The notes below the pieces were generated by a model. It saw only the letters and a program-made list of their open reading frames with translations. It was not told the origin of the DNA and searched no databases. Below are positions 35,811 through 44,314 of a stretch of DNA of 64,000 bases, one piece after another; position 1 is the stretch's first letter, and each line of letters opens with the position of its first letter. This DNA comes from Pseudomonadota bacterium (GTDB taxonomy: Bacteria; Desulfobacterota; Desulfobacteria; Desulfobacterales; Desulfosarcinaceae). Where the stretch lies: assembly GCA_023435265.1 (NCBI GenBank), contig JAEYRZ010000180.1:1-64000 (forward strand), read 5' to 3'. A program made the position numbers and the translations under genes.

Positions 35811-36671
35811 TTATTTGAGCATTAATTCCCACTCATAGATTTTATCCTGAGCGCTGCGGGCATCCTTGGCTTCGGGTGTGAGCAGCAGGTAGTGCTTCAT
35901 AAAGAAAATAGCGTCCAGCGGTTTGTTCTCCTGCGCCGAAAGCAGGGCCAGATTGAAGTACGCGGCGGGGTACGATGTGGGATCGAGGGCGATGGCCTTT
36001 CGATACTGCTCGATGGCATTGGCATAATCCTTCTGCTGGCTCAAGGCGTTGGCCTGGACGATAAGCCTTCTTTGCTCCTCGGACATCCCGGGCTTGATTT
36101 TGGACTCGCGATAGCGTGCGGCGATGGGTTCGAAAAGGGCGAGTTGCCGCTCCTGTTCCCGTTGCGGCGCTTGCCGCACGAACAGAAGGGCGTCGGCAAA
36201 TCGTTTTGCGGCGGGGAGGTCATCGTTGCCAAAAAAGAACGAGACGCGATTTTCGAAATAGATATTGTAGCGCGTGGCGGGCGCACTTTCCTGGATCATG
36301 GCGATCAACAGCGGATATTGAACCAGATCTTCGAATGGCAGGCTGACTGTACCCGTCGAGAGCTGCAGTTCGAGCGCCTTTGCGGAGATCGAGTGGCCGG
36401 CAAGGTGCCGCACCACGTGGACCGGAAGGGAATTATCCACAACGCTCGGTTTCGATTCCGAGTTCAGGATTTCCGCCAGTGCCTGCCTGGCTGAATCGAA
36501 AGTCGTTCCCGGCTGCACCGCCGGTCGATAGACAACATAAACGCCGGGGCGCAGCACCTCATATTCGGATAGTCTGCTGTCCACAGCGGCCGACGGTGGG
36601 GCGCACCCAGAATAAAGGCCCAGGGTGAAGATGCAGATACCGCATCCAAAAATTCTTTTGATCCAATCCAT
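35811..36671 (-). CDS. TPR-containing lipoprotein
   Basis: 286 aa from ATG 36671, chosen because GAAGGG lies 10 bases upstream; ATG 36680 is too close to that site. The lipobox is LYSGC near residue 18, so the protein is probably lipid-anchored after cleavage before Cys. A tetratricopeptide region lies near the C-terminus (ANALSQQKDYANAIEQYRKA and the following ALDPTSYPAAYFNLALLSAQ). Proteins of this type act as scaffolds. It precedes the secreted 495-aa protein gene by 12 bases, suggesting a joint cell-envelope role. Confidence 0.65.
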   Translation of the reverse strand: MDWIKRIFGCGICIFTLGLYSGCAPPSAAVDSRLSEYEVLRPGVYVVYRPAVQPGTTFDSARQALAEILNSESKPSVVDNSLPVHVVRHLAGHSISAKALELQLSTGTVSLPFEDLVQYPLLIAMIQESAPATRYNIYFENRVSFFFGNDDLPAAKRFADALLFVRQAPQREQERQLALFEPIAARYRESKIKPGMSEEQRRLIVQANALSQQKDYANAIEQYRKAIALDPTSYPAAYFNLALLSAQENKPLDAIFFMKHYLLLTPEAKDARSAQDKIYEWELMLK

Positions 36672-36707
36672 CGATGTCATTCCCTTCGCAGCGCAGTAAC
36701 TTTTTTT

Positions 36708-36773
36708 GCGGATATCCTGGCACACCGGTTCGCTAAGGCAATAACGGTCTTGAGCATTTCAGAATATCCGCAT
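36708..36773. mobile_element. MITE-like repeat, left-half copy A4 (inverted)
   Basis: On the minus strand it starts GCGGATATTCTGAAATGCTC and continues through the CCGGTGTGCC part of the A family, then stops at a GGATATCCGC. Only the left half is present. It lies just upstream of the TPR lipoprotein gene and could affect its promoter. Confidence 0.6.
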
Positions 36774-36914
36774 CATCTTCTTTTACCATGAATTCCGACC
36801 CGTAGTAATCTAAACTTCGTTACCCTGCTGCGGCAGGGATCGGGATTGTGTGGCGGCGATACACCCATCATCGGCCCTGCGCGCCCTGAAGGGCGGCGGC
36901 CGCAATCGGCGCAC

Positions 36915-37010
36915 CCAGACCATCCTGGGCCATCTTACGGGCATTCCGCTCGTAAATTTGCTGCAGGCGCACCGCGGACTTGCCGCCCCGGGTCAAGTCC
37001 TCCAACAACC
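36915..37010 (-). pseudogene. Decayed fragment of the 495-aa secreted protein gene
   Basis: About 95 bases closely match 34779-34873 inside the gene at 34311-35798. Translated on the minus strand they give LEDLTRGGKSAVRLQQIYER followed by NARKMAQDGL, against LEDLTRRGKAAERLQQIYER and NAGQMAQDGL in the intact gene. Flanking sequence no longer matches and no long frame survives. It is a remnant of a second copy upstream of the intact gene pair. Confidence 0.75.
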
Positions 37011-37266
37011 GGGAAGCAGCGGGGCGTGAGGTCGATTGGAATGGATCGACGGCGCAGCGGCTTGCGCGGCGTTCACGCGCAGCCCGTTCCCTGGGCGGGC
37101 AGCATGCCTCCGGATCGCGGGGCGCCCCTTTAAAATACCCTGAAATTCATTATTCAAAGGCATTGATGTCGGGGATAGGCTGTCGACTGGACCATGCCTT
37201 GATGTGCGTGGTCGAGCGCCCCGGAGACCATGGGGGACAAAATGCGGACGTGGAAGAGGGGGTGTC

Positions 37267-38205
37267 ATGAATACACGAAATGAACACTGGCCGCGACTAT
37301 CCTTTGATCGTGACCGGGAAACGTACCATACACTTCACTTGTGGCTTCAGATTGTCGGAAAAATCCGGCTGGCCCGGATGCCCTGGATCAATCACGCCTG
37401 GCATGCGCCCCTGTATGTCAGCGCGCGCGGTTTGACGACCGCCCTGATGCCGTACGACCGGAAGGCATTTGAAATCGAGCTCGATCTCGATGCCCATCGG
37501 CTCGAAATCGCCACCTCCGGGGGTGGCCGCCGTTCCTTTTCTTTCAAGTCGGGGGTGTCTGTGGCGGCTTTTTACCGCCACCTCATGGAGGCCCTCGGCG
37601 AGCTGGGTATTCACTCCCGGATCTGGCCCATGCCCGTGGAAATCCCGGATCCTATTCAACCGTTTTACGAAAATGAAGCGCAGGCTGCGTATGATCCCGA
37701 TGCGGTCGAGCGTTTTTGGCAGGCCCTGGTCCAGGTGCACCGGGTATTCACGTACTTCCGCGCCGGATTTATCGGCAAGGCCAGCCCTGTGCATTTGTTC
37801 TGGGGCGCCTTCGATCTGGCGGTCACCCGCTTCTCGGGAAGGACTGCGCCCAAACATCCGGGCGGCGCTCCCAATTGTGCCGACTGGGTGATGCAGGAGG
37901 CATATTCGCACGAGGTCTCGAGCGCCGGGTTTTGGCCGGGCGCGGGATTGGGTGAGGCGGCATTTTATGCATACGCCTATCCGGAGCCGGAGGGCTTCCG
38001 GGATCATCCGGTAAGTCCGGACAAGGCCTACTACCATGAAGGGCTCGGCGAATTTATACTGCCCTACGAAGCTGTACGCACGGCTGATGATCCCGAGCAC
38101 GATCTTTTGGAGTTCCTGCAGAGTTCCTACCTGGCGGCCGCCACCCTTGCCGACTGGGATCGTGGCGCTCTGGAGCGCAGCGCACATCATCCGCTTCCCG
38201 AATGA
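37267..38205 (+). CDS. DUF5996 family protein
   Basis: 312 aa from ATG 37267 behind GAGGGGG. The N-terminal pattern WPRLSFDRDRETYHTLHLWL, QIVGKIRLARMPWINHAWHA and PLYVSARGLTTALM is that of the DUF5996 family. The family is widespread, soluble and without a known function. The C-terminal half has conserved-looking histidines and aromatic residues (HLFWGAFDLAVTRFSGR, YSHEVSSAGFWPG). No signal peptide. It is a single-gene unit between the accessory stretch and the cysteine desulfurase. Confidence 0.75.
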   Translation: MNTRNEHWPRLSFDRDRETYHTLHLWLQIVGKIRLARMPWINHAWHAPLYVSARGLTTALMPYDRKAFEIELDLDAHRLEIATSGGGRRSFSFKSGVSVAAFYRHLMEALGELGIHSRIWPMPVEIPDPIQPFYENEAQAAYDPDAVERFWQALVQVHRVFTYFRAGFIGKASPVHLFWGAFDLAVTRFSGRTAPKHPGGAPNCADWVMQEAYSHEVSSAGFWPGAGLGEAAFYAYAYPEPEGFRDHPVSPDKAYYHEGLGEFILPYEAVRTADDPEHDLLEFLQSSYLAAATLADWDRGALERSAHHPLPE

Positions 38206-38284
38206 AGGAGAAAGTCTTCCGTACCCGGGACGTTGTCTGTAAATCGTCGCGCCCGTTCCTGATCGACTCGAAAAAAGGCGGAAT

Positions 38285-38369
38285 AACCACAGAGCACACA
38301 GAGAACACAGAGGTAAGCTATTAAGATGTATTATTTTTCCTCTGTGTCCTCTGTGCTCTCTGTGGTCTA
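38285..38369. repeat. CACAGAG hairpin repeat B3
   Basis: The longest copy. The left arm is ACCACAGAG followed by two further CACAGAG-type units, and the right arm has three CTCTGTG units ending CTCTGTGGT. An AT-rich loop separates them. It lies in the 400-base gap between the DUF5996 gene and the cysteine desulfurase gene, otherwise without recognised features. Confidence 0.8.
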
Positions 38370-38604
38370 AAATACTTTTTGCGATTCTGTCTTCTTCCGC
38401 TTTCGAATAAAAGAGACCTATCGGATTGAAGAGATGATCGGCTTCGGCAGACATGACATCCGAAGTGGGGCGGATCTCTGCGGCGGCGCCGCCGAATCAT
38501 GGGCGGCCACAATCGAGCTTGGCATATCAAACTCGTTGCCACAGTCCGCGCTGCTGGTTATATATGCGCTTTGAGTTCGCTATCCCTTCGATTGGAGGTG
38601 GACC

Positions 38605-39744
38605 ATGATCCGCCCGATTTATCTCGATTACAACGGCACCACGCCGCACGATCCGGAAGTGATCGCCGCCATGCGGCCGTTCCTGGAAACCGAATTCGGC
38701 AATCCGTCGAGCAGCCACTGGTACGGCATCGCCCCCAAGCAGGCGGTGGAAGCAGCCCGGCGGCAGGTGGCCGGTCTTCTGGGATGTTCGCCCGGGGAGA
38801 TCGTTTTCACCTCGGGCGGTACCGAGTCCAACAACCACGCCATTGCTGGCACGGCGCGGGCATTGAAACACAAGGGCCGCCATATCATCACCAGCGCCTT
38901 CGAGCACCCGGCCGTGTTGGAGGTGTGCCGCAGTCTGGCCGATGAAGGCTTCGAGACCACCTTCCTGCCGGTGGACGGCCGGGGCATGCTCGACCCGGCC
39001 GCCGTGGAGCGGGCCATCCGCCCGGACACCGTCCTGATCACCCTGATGCACGCCAACAACGAAGTCGGGACGATCCTGCCCATCGTCGAAGTTTCCACCC
39101 TGGCCCGACGGCATGGTATCGTGCTGCACAGCGACGCCGCCCAGTCCCTGGGCAAGATCCCGGTGCGCGTCGACGACCTTGGCGTCGATCTGCTTTCGAT
39201 CGCCGGGCACAAGCTGTATGCACCCAAAGGCATCGGTGCGCTGTATGTGCGCAACGGCGTCCGGCTTGAAAAATTCTGCCACGGCGCCGGCCAGGAGCGC
39301 GGCTGGCGCGCGGGTACGGAAAACGTCCTGGAGATCGTGGGCCTGGGCAAGGCCTGCGAGGTGGCGGGCCGCGATCTGGACCGCAACATGGAGCACATGC
39401 ACGCCATGCGCGACCGCCTGCACGAGGCGCTGGCGGGCCGGATCGACGGTCTGCGGCTCAACGGCCACCCCGAACAGCGGCTGCCCAACACGCTCAGCGT
39501 GGGCTTTGCGGGCCTCGCCGCGGACCGCTTGCTCGAAGAGATCGGCCTTGAGGTGGCCGCCTCCGCCGGCGCGGCCTGCCATTCCGATACCATCCAGATT
39601 TCGCACGTGCTGGCCGCGATGGGCGTTCCCGAAGAACTGGCCCGCGGGACGCTGCGTTTTTCAGTCGGCCGCATGACTACAGCCGAGGAGATCGACCGTG
39701 CCGCCGGGATCGTGGCCGAGGCGGCAGGGCGTTTGAGACGCTGA
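38605..39744 (+). CDS. NifS/IscS-family cysteine desulfurase
   Basis: 379 aa from ATG 38605 behind TTGGAGG. It is a class V PLP aminotransferase fold. SGGTESNNHAI is near residue 72, the PLP-binding HSDAAQSLGK is near 175, and the PLP lysine lies in AGHKLYAPKG near 202. A flexible-loop Cys occurs in SAGAACHSD near 326. It releases sulfur (or selenium) from cysteine (or selenocysteine) for Fe-S cluster or cofactor assembly. No isc or nif genes are adjacent. It converges with a selenocysteine-containing Fe-S protein gene, a suggestive but unproven link. Confidence 0.9.
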   Translation: MIRPIYLDYNGTTPHDPEVIAAMRPFLETEFGNPSSSHWYGIAPKQAVEAARRQVAGLLGCSPGEIVFTSGGTESNNHAIAGTARALKHKGRHIITSAFEHPAVLEVCRSLADEGFETTFLPVDGRGMLDPAAVERAIRPDTVLITLMHANNEVGTILPIVEVSTLARRHGIVLHSDAAQSLGKIPVRVDDLGVDLLSIAGHKLYAPKGIGALYVRNGVRLEKFCHGAGQERGWRAGTENVLEIVGLGKACEVAGRDLDRNMEHMHAMRDRLHEALAGRIDGLRLNGHPEQRLPNTLSVGFAGLAADRLLEEIGLEVAASAGAACHSDTIQISHVLAAMGVPEELARGTLRFSVGRMTTAEEIDRAAGIVAEAAGRLRR

Positions 39745-39798
39745 GCTGCAGGAAGGCCGAGCGCTGATCGTGGCGCCGGGCGCAACGCGCGGCTGCCT

Positions 39799-39830
39799 CA
39801 AAAAAAAACCGGCGGCCGAAGCCGCCGGTT
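39799..39830 (-). terminator. Rho-independent terminator of the Fe-S oxidoreductase gene
   Basis: AACCGGCGGC (39807-39816) pairs with GCCGCCGGTT (39821-39830) around CGAA (UUCG on the minus strand). On the minus strand a run of at least eight T follows. It lies 36 bases after the stop of the minus-strand gene. Confidence 0.92.
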
Positions 39831-39865
39831 GGTGTATCGAACGCTTTCAACAGCCTGTGAGAGCG

Positions 39866-41182
39866 CTATTCCTGTTCCGGATGGAAAACGTCCACGTCCG
39901 CGAGGTCTTCGCCCAGATAGGCGCGCTCTTTGGGGCCCAGGATGCCCAGCGAGAGACACAGCAGCGTCCACAGATGGACGGTGTGCCAGGCATGGTCGCG
40001 GATGTCGGACAGATCGTGCACCTGGGCGTGGCAGTTGTGGCAGGGGGTGATGCAGTATTGCGCACCCGTAGCCAGGATCTGTTCGGCCTTGAGTCTGCCG
40101 TATTCGCGCCGCTGGTCTGTATAGCCCGACTGCAGGTAACCGCCGCCGCCGCCGCAGCAGAAATTGTTCGAGCGGTTGGGGTGCATGTCGATGAAATTTT
40201 CCTCGCCCACCACCGCCTTCACTACGTAGCGCAGATCTTCGGCCACCGGATCGCCGAAGCTTTTGCGTACCAGCTGGCAGGGATCCTGCACCGTGAACTT
40301 GATCTTGCGTTCGCGGTTCCATTCCGAGCTGGGCTTGAGTTTGCCCTCGCGGATCCACTGGGCGTAGTATTGAATGATGCTCTTGATCTCGAAGTTGTAT
40401 TTCAGGTTGAACTTTTGCAGTCCGAACCGGACCGCGAAGAGTTCGTGCCCTCACTCCGTGTTGAGCCAGACCTTACAGCCAAGGTCCTCCACCGCCTTGA
40501 CCTTGGTTTCGACGATATGTTTCCAGTTCTCGTCGTCGGCCAGGAACAGGCAATAGTTCTCCGCGGCCCAGCCCTTGGTGCCGTAGGTCCAGTCGGCGCC
40601 GGCCAGGTGCAAAATCTTCCACAGGGGCACCATCTCGTCCGGCTCGGTGACCGGTTCGCGCGAGTTCTGATTCAGGAAAAACTGAGCGCCCTTTTTGTTG
40701 ATCGGCGCCTGCATCTCGGCGAATTCCGGCTGGGCTTCCTGGTATTCGGCCAGTACATCCTCGACCACGAACTGGAAATCCTCTTCGGTGGCGCCCATGG
40801 CGCTGCAGGTGTCGCTGCGCAGGGCCATGTCGCAGGAGCCCAGGATGCCTTTGGGCCGTTGATCCCGGGGCCAGGTCTGGCGTGCGTAGAAGACCAGCTG
40901 CGGAATGTTGATTTTCATCGGGCAAACGTAGACGCAGCGGGTACACATGCTGCACATCCAGACCCAGGGCGTTTTCTTGATCTCTTCGTCCATTCCCAAA
41001 GCGGCCATGCGCAGGAATTTGCGTGGATCCATCCCCTCCAGACCGGTTGCCGGGCAGCCCGAAGAGCAGGCACCGCATGTCAGACACAGGTTAAGATTGC
41101 CCCCCTCGGGCAGCAGTTTCTTAACATGGTCGATGAAGGTGCTCTGCTTTTTACCGCCAAGTTTGATTGCCTGTTCAGCCAT
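39866..41182 (-). CDS. Selenocysteine-containing Fe-S oxidoreductase (HdrD/GlpC-like)
   Basis: 438 aa if the in-frame TGA at 40451-40453 is read as selenocysteine (residue 244). The frame then stays open to 39866. GGAGGG precedes ATG 41182. Two [4Fe-4S] ferredoxin-type motifs are at C33/C36/C39/C43 and C77/C80/C83/C87. The first CCG-type module reads LNTE-U-GHELF, where relatives have ECGH. The second module is complete: DPC (C302), FCCGGGGG (C342, C343), PCHNC (C381, C384). Such proteins pass electrons between heterodisulfide, quinone or flavoprotein partners. It lies 600 bases from a divergent TetR/acyl-CoA dehydrogenase unit, so a role in beta-oxidation electron flow is plausible. Without readthrough the protein would end at 243 aa. 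Confidence 0.85.
40417..40435 (-). promoter_or_regulatory. SECIS-like hairpin after the in-frame UGA
   Basis: On the minus strand, 15 bases after the UGA, GCGGUCC and GGACUGC pair (one G-U) around the loop GGUUC. Flanking ACUCUU and AAAAGU can lengthen the stem. The distance to the loop (about 22 bases) and guanines in the loop are as expected of bacterial selenocysteine insertion elements. Confidence 0.7.
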
Positions 41183-41694
41183 GTAAAAAGCCCTCCAATG
41201 TTTTTTGACCTTTCCTTATCCGTCGAATCCTTGAGGATCTTTGACCGTACGTTCAGGATAACTCCGCTGCCGGCCGAAGCGGCGGCTCGGGGTGCATCAT
41301 GTATCCGCAGGCTTTTTCAAAGGCTTCCAAATAAACGGATTATTAAGGAGATGTCAATTAAAAAGGATGACCGGCGCAGGGCGATCGCATGGAGATCCGC
41401 CTGATAGAAAAAGGGGTCGGGGTCGCAATCGCAATCACAACGCATCGCCAAAAAACCGCTTTCCGGAACCGGCATTACCGGCGGCCTTATTTTCGATACC
41501 GATATCGACCCCCGGATAAAGCCGGCGAATGCCCTGATGACCGGCGAAAAGGATTTATGAATATCAATTCATTTTTCGCCAAACCGCCTCCATGCCCTTC
41601 ACGTATATGGTACTTGAGCAAAAAAAAATTCCGAGGATTCGTATTATTAATGACTTGGACGCGATCCAATCACTTCCGGAATCTTTTATTTTGG
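41183..41694. other. Intergenic region upstream of the TetR gene
   Basis: No gene is supported. An imperfect inverted repeat is formed by GGGGTCGCAATCGCAATC (41419-41436) and GATACCGATATCGACCCCC (41495-41513). The promoter for the minus-strand Fe-S oxidoreductase gene should lie near 41190-41250 but was not assigned. Confidence 0.4.
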
Positions 41695-41695
41695 C

Positions 41696-41742
41696 TTGAC
41701 AGCGTGTGTCGGGGTTGCTAACTGAATGAATACTCATTCAGT
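41696..41742 (+). promoter_or_regulatory. Promoter with FadR-like TetR operator
   Basis: TTGACA (41696-41701), 17 bases, then TAACTG (41719-41724) form a plausible promoter. A palindrome, ACTGAATGA and TCATTCAGT separated by 4 bases (41721-41742), covers the -10. It matches the remembered operator of Bacillus/Thermus FadR-type TetR regulators of fatty-acid degradation (TGAATGAnTAnTCATTCA). Autoregulation by the gene at 41781 is likely. Confidence 0.72.
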
Positions 41743-41780
41743 AACCCCATCGTCATTGAGAAAGGCTCCGATGCGCTCCA

Positions 41781-42371
41781 ATGAAACGTAATTCCGAGAA
41801 ATACCAACGTATTATGGAAGCCGCCAGCAAGGTGTTCGCCGAACAGGGGTTTTATCAGTCCACCGTGGCCCAGATCGCCAAGGAGGCGGGCGTGGCCGAC
41901 GGGACCATTTATCTCTATTTCAAGAACAAGGACGACATCCTGGTCCAGTTCTATGAATTCAAGACGCGTCAGGTATTCGAGCAGTTCCGCGAGGCGGTCG
42001 ATCTGGCCCCCACCGCCGACCAGAAGCTGCGCAACCTGATCCGGGCCCATCTGGAGGCGTTCCAGAAAGACCCCCACATGGCAATTGTATATCAAACCGA
42101 AACACATCAGCGGGGGCAGCTGGGCCGCGAGCAGATCAAGGAAATGTCCAAAATGTACCGGGACATCATCTCCGAGGTGGTGGAACTGGGTCAGCAGGAA
42201 GGCACGATCCGGCGCAACCTGTACATGGGGCTGGTCAAGCGACTGATCAACGGCGCGGTGGATGAAGTGATCAACGCCTGGATTCACACCGGTCAGGATT
42301 ACGATCTGGTTTCGATGGCCGACCCGTTGGTGGATTTGTTCATCAAAGGGATCGGCGTCGAGGAAAAATAA
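41781..42371 (+). CDS. TetR/AcrR-family regulator, FadR-like
   Basis: 196 aa. The N-terminal helix-turn-helix is at residues about 9-55 (IMEAASKVFAEQGFYQSTVA, then IAKEAGVADGTIYLYFKNKD). The C-terminal domain resembles FadR-type acyl-CoA sensors in length and in its AIVYQTETHQRG and INGAVDEVINAWIHTG stretches. The operator upstream is of FadR type, and the acyl-CoA dehydrogenase gene follows 53 bases later. It probably represses fatty-acid oxidation genes until long-chain acyl-CoA accumulates. Confidence 0.87.
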   Translation: MKRNSEKYQRIMEAASKVFAEQGFYQSTVAQIAKEAGVADGTIYLYFKNKDDILVQFYEFKTRQVFEQFREAVDLAPTADQKLRNLIRAHLEAFQKDPHMAIVYQTETHQRGQLGREQIKEMSKMYRDIISEVVELGQQEGTIRRNLYMGLVKRLINGAVDEVINAWIHTGQDYDLVSMADPLVDLFIKGIGVEEK

Positions 42372-42424
42372 GAAACGAACGATTATCGCCGTTGCGGCGT
42401 TAATCCAAGCAAAGGAGCAAAAAA

Positions 42425-44242
42425 ATGGCACAATACATTGCAGACCGCCGGGATGTCGATTTCGTGCTTTTCGAGCAACTCGGCGTGGACACGCTGAGCC
42501 AGCACGACCGGTTCGCCGATATCAACCGCAAGACAATAGAAATGGTGGTTTCCGAAGCCCGCAATCTGGCGATCAAGGAAATTCTGCCGACCCAGCAGGA
42601 AGGCGACCATCAGGGCTGCCGGTTCGAAAACGGGTCGGTACATGTCCCCCCGGGATTCCACCGCGCCTGGAAGCTGTTCCTTGAAGGCGAGTGGCTGGCG
42701 CTTCCCGAAGATCCGGAATACGGCGGGCAAGGCCTGCCGCGGACCGTGGCTCTGGCGGCCAACGACTTCTTCAACGGCGCCAATTATTCGTTCATGATGT
42801 ATTCGGGGCTGACGCACGGGGCGGCCCTTCTGGTCGAAACCTTCGGTTCGGAGAAGCTGCGCAAGCTGTTCCTCAAAAAAATGCTCACCGGCCAGTGGAC
42901 CGGCACCATGCTGCTGACCGAACCCGAGGCCGGATCGGACGTCGGCCGCTTGAACACCTCGGCCGTGAAAAATCCGGACGGCACATACACCATTACCGGC
43001 AACAAAATTTTCATCTCCGCCGGCGAGCACGATCTGGCCGAGAACATCATCCACCCGGTCCTGGCGCGCATCGAAGGCGCTCCAGAGGGCACCAAGGGGA
43101 TTTCCCTGTTCCTGGTGCCCAAATATTGGGTCAACGATGACGGCAGCCTGGGGGGATTCAATGATGTCGTCTGCACCGGCATCGAGGAGAAGATGGGCAT
43201 TCACGGCAATGCCACCTGCTCTCTGACTCTGGGCGCCAAAGGCGGATGCCGGGGCTACCTGCTGGGCGAGGAAAACAAGGGCATGCGGGCGATGTTCCTG
43301 ATGATGAACGAGGCGCGCCTGCTGGTCGGCCTGCAGGGCATGGCCTGCGCGAGCGCATCTTATCTGAACGCCCTCAATTACGCGCGGACGCGCGTTCAGG
43401 GGCGTAATTTACTCCAGATGATGGCCCCCGATGCGCCCGCGGTACCCATCATTCAGCATCCGGATGTGCGGCGCATGCTGCTGACCATGAAGGCTTACGT
43501 GGAAGGCATGCGCAGCCTGCTGTACTATGTGTGCATGCTCACCGACAGGATCAGCGTCGCCGATGATGAAAAGCAGAAGCAGAAGCTGCAGGGCATGATC
43601 GACCTCCTCATTCCCATCTGCAAGGGCTATGTCACCGACCACGCTTTCGATGTGTGCAATCTGGGCGTGCAGGTTTACGGCGGATACGGATACATCCGGG
43701 AGTATCCGCAGGAGCAGTTGGTGCGCGATTGCCGCATCACCATGATTTACGAGGGCACCAACGGAATCCAGGCCATGGACTTGCTGGGCCGTAAACTGGG
43801 CTTGAACAAGGGGCGCCCGATCATGGATCTGATGAGCGAAGTGCAGACCGTGATCGCCCGCGCCAAGGGCATCGAGCGTTTGAAGGAGGCCGCAGCGGCG
43901 GTGGAGGGTGCGCTCAACCGGCTGGCCGAGATCACCATGCACATCGGCGCGACCGCCATGTCGCCCCAGGTGCTTACGGCCTTTGCCAACGCCCATCCGT
44001 TCATGCATGCCGCCGGCGATGTCGTCATGGGCTGGATGCTGCTGTGGCGGGCGGCCATCGCCGCCGAGCGCCTGGACGGCAAGGCGGGCAAAAAGGACCA
44101 GGCGTTTTACGAAGGGCAGATCAAGAGCGCTGAATTCTTCATCCGCACGTTGCTGCCCGTCACCTTGGGGAAAATGGATGCCATCAAAGCAAATTGCGCT
44201 GCGGCGGTAGAGATCGAGGACGACAGCTTCGGAGGGAAATAA
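42425..44242 (+). CDS. Acyl-CoA dehydrogenase (large, ~600-aa type)
   Basis: 605 aa from ATG 42425 behind AAAGGAG. The N-terminal domain starts at residue 1 and is followed by FAD/substrate motifs: GTMLLTEPEAGSDVG (about 160) and NPDGTYTITGNKIFISAGEH (about 180). The base Glu is in MIYEGTNGIQAMDLLGRK near 440. An extra C-terminal helical domain (about 475-600) marks the long form of the family rather than the 380-aa short-chain form. It oxidises acyl-CoA to enoyl-CoA, passing electrons to ETF, whose genes lie downstream. Cotranscribed with the TetR regulator. Confidence 0.93.
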   Translation: MAQYIADRRDVDFVLFEQLGVDTLSQHDRFADINRKTIEMVVSEARNLAIKEILPTQQEGDHQGCRFENGSVHVPPGFHRAWKLFLEGEWLALPEDPEYGGQGLPRTVALAANDFFNGANYSFMMYSGLTHGAALLVETFGSEKLRKLFLKKMLTGQWTGTMLLTEPEAGSDVGRLNTSAVKNPDGTYTITGNKIFISAGEHDLAENIIHPVLARIEGAPEGTKGISLFLVPKYWVNDDGSLGGFNDVVCTGIEEKMGIHGNATCSLTLGAKGGCRGYLLGEENKGMRAMFLMMNEARLLVGLQGMACASASYLNALNYARTRVQGRNLLQMMAPDAPAVPIIQHPDVRRMLLTMKAYVEGMRSLLYYVCMLTDRISVADDEKQKQKLQGMIDLLIPICKGYVTDHAFDVCNLGVQVYGGYGYIREYPQEQLVRDCRITMIYEGTNGIQAMDLLGRKLGLNKGRPIMDLMSEVQTVIARAKGIERLKEAAAAVEGALNRLAEITMHIGATAMSPQVLTAFANAHPFMHAAGDVVMGWMLLWRAAIAAERLDGKAGKKDQAFYEGQIKSAEFFIRTLLPVTLGKMDAIKANCAAAVEIEDDSFGGK

Positions 44243-44314
44243 TCCGGAAAGGATACATCGGTTGATGCGCTGCCGAGGGGCATGCCTCCTCGGCAGCGTG
44301 GGCGATGCCGGCTG

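Noticed and set aside
38285..38369. CACAGAG units as a CRISPR array
   Set aside because: Units are 7 bases with 2-base gaps and form mirrored arms; there are no spacers and no cas genes.
39866..40291. Separate gene for the C-terminal half of the Fe-S oxidoreductase
   Set aside because: It is in the same frame as the upstream part with only a TGA between, lacks its own ribosome site, and would begin in mid-domain.
40451..40453. Nonsense mutation making a pseudogene
   Set aside because: The downstream half is fully intact, the stop falls exactly on a conserved Cys position, and a SECIS-like hairpin follows.
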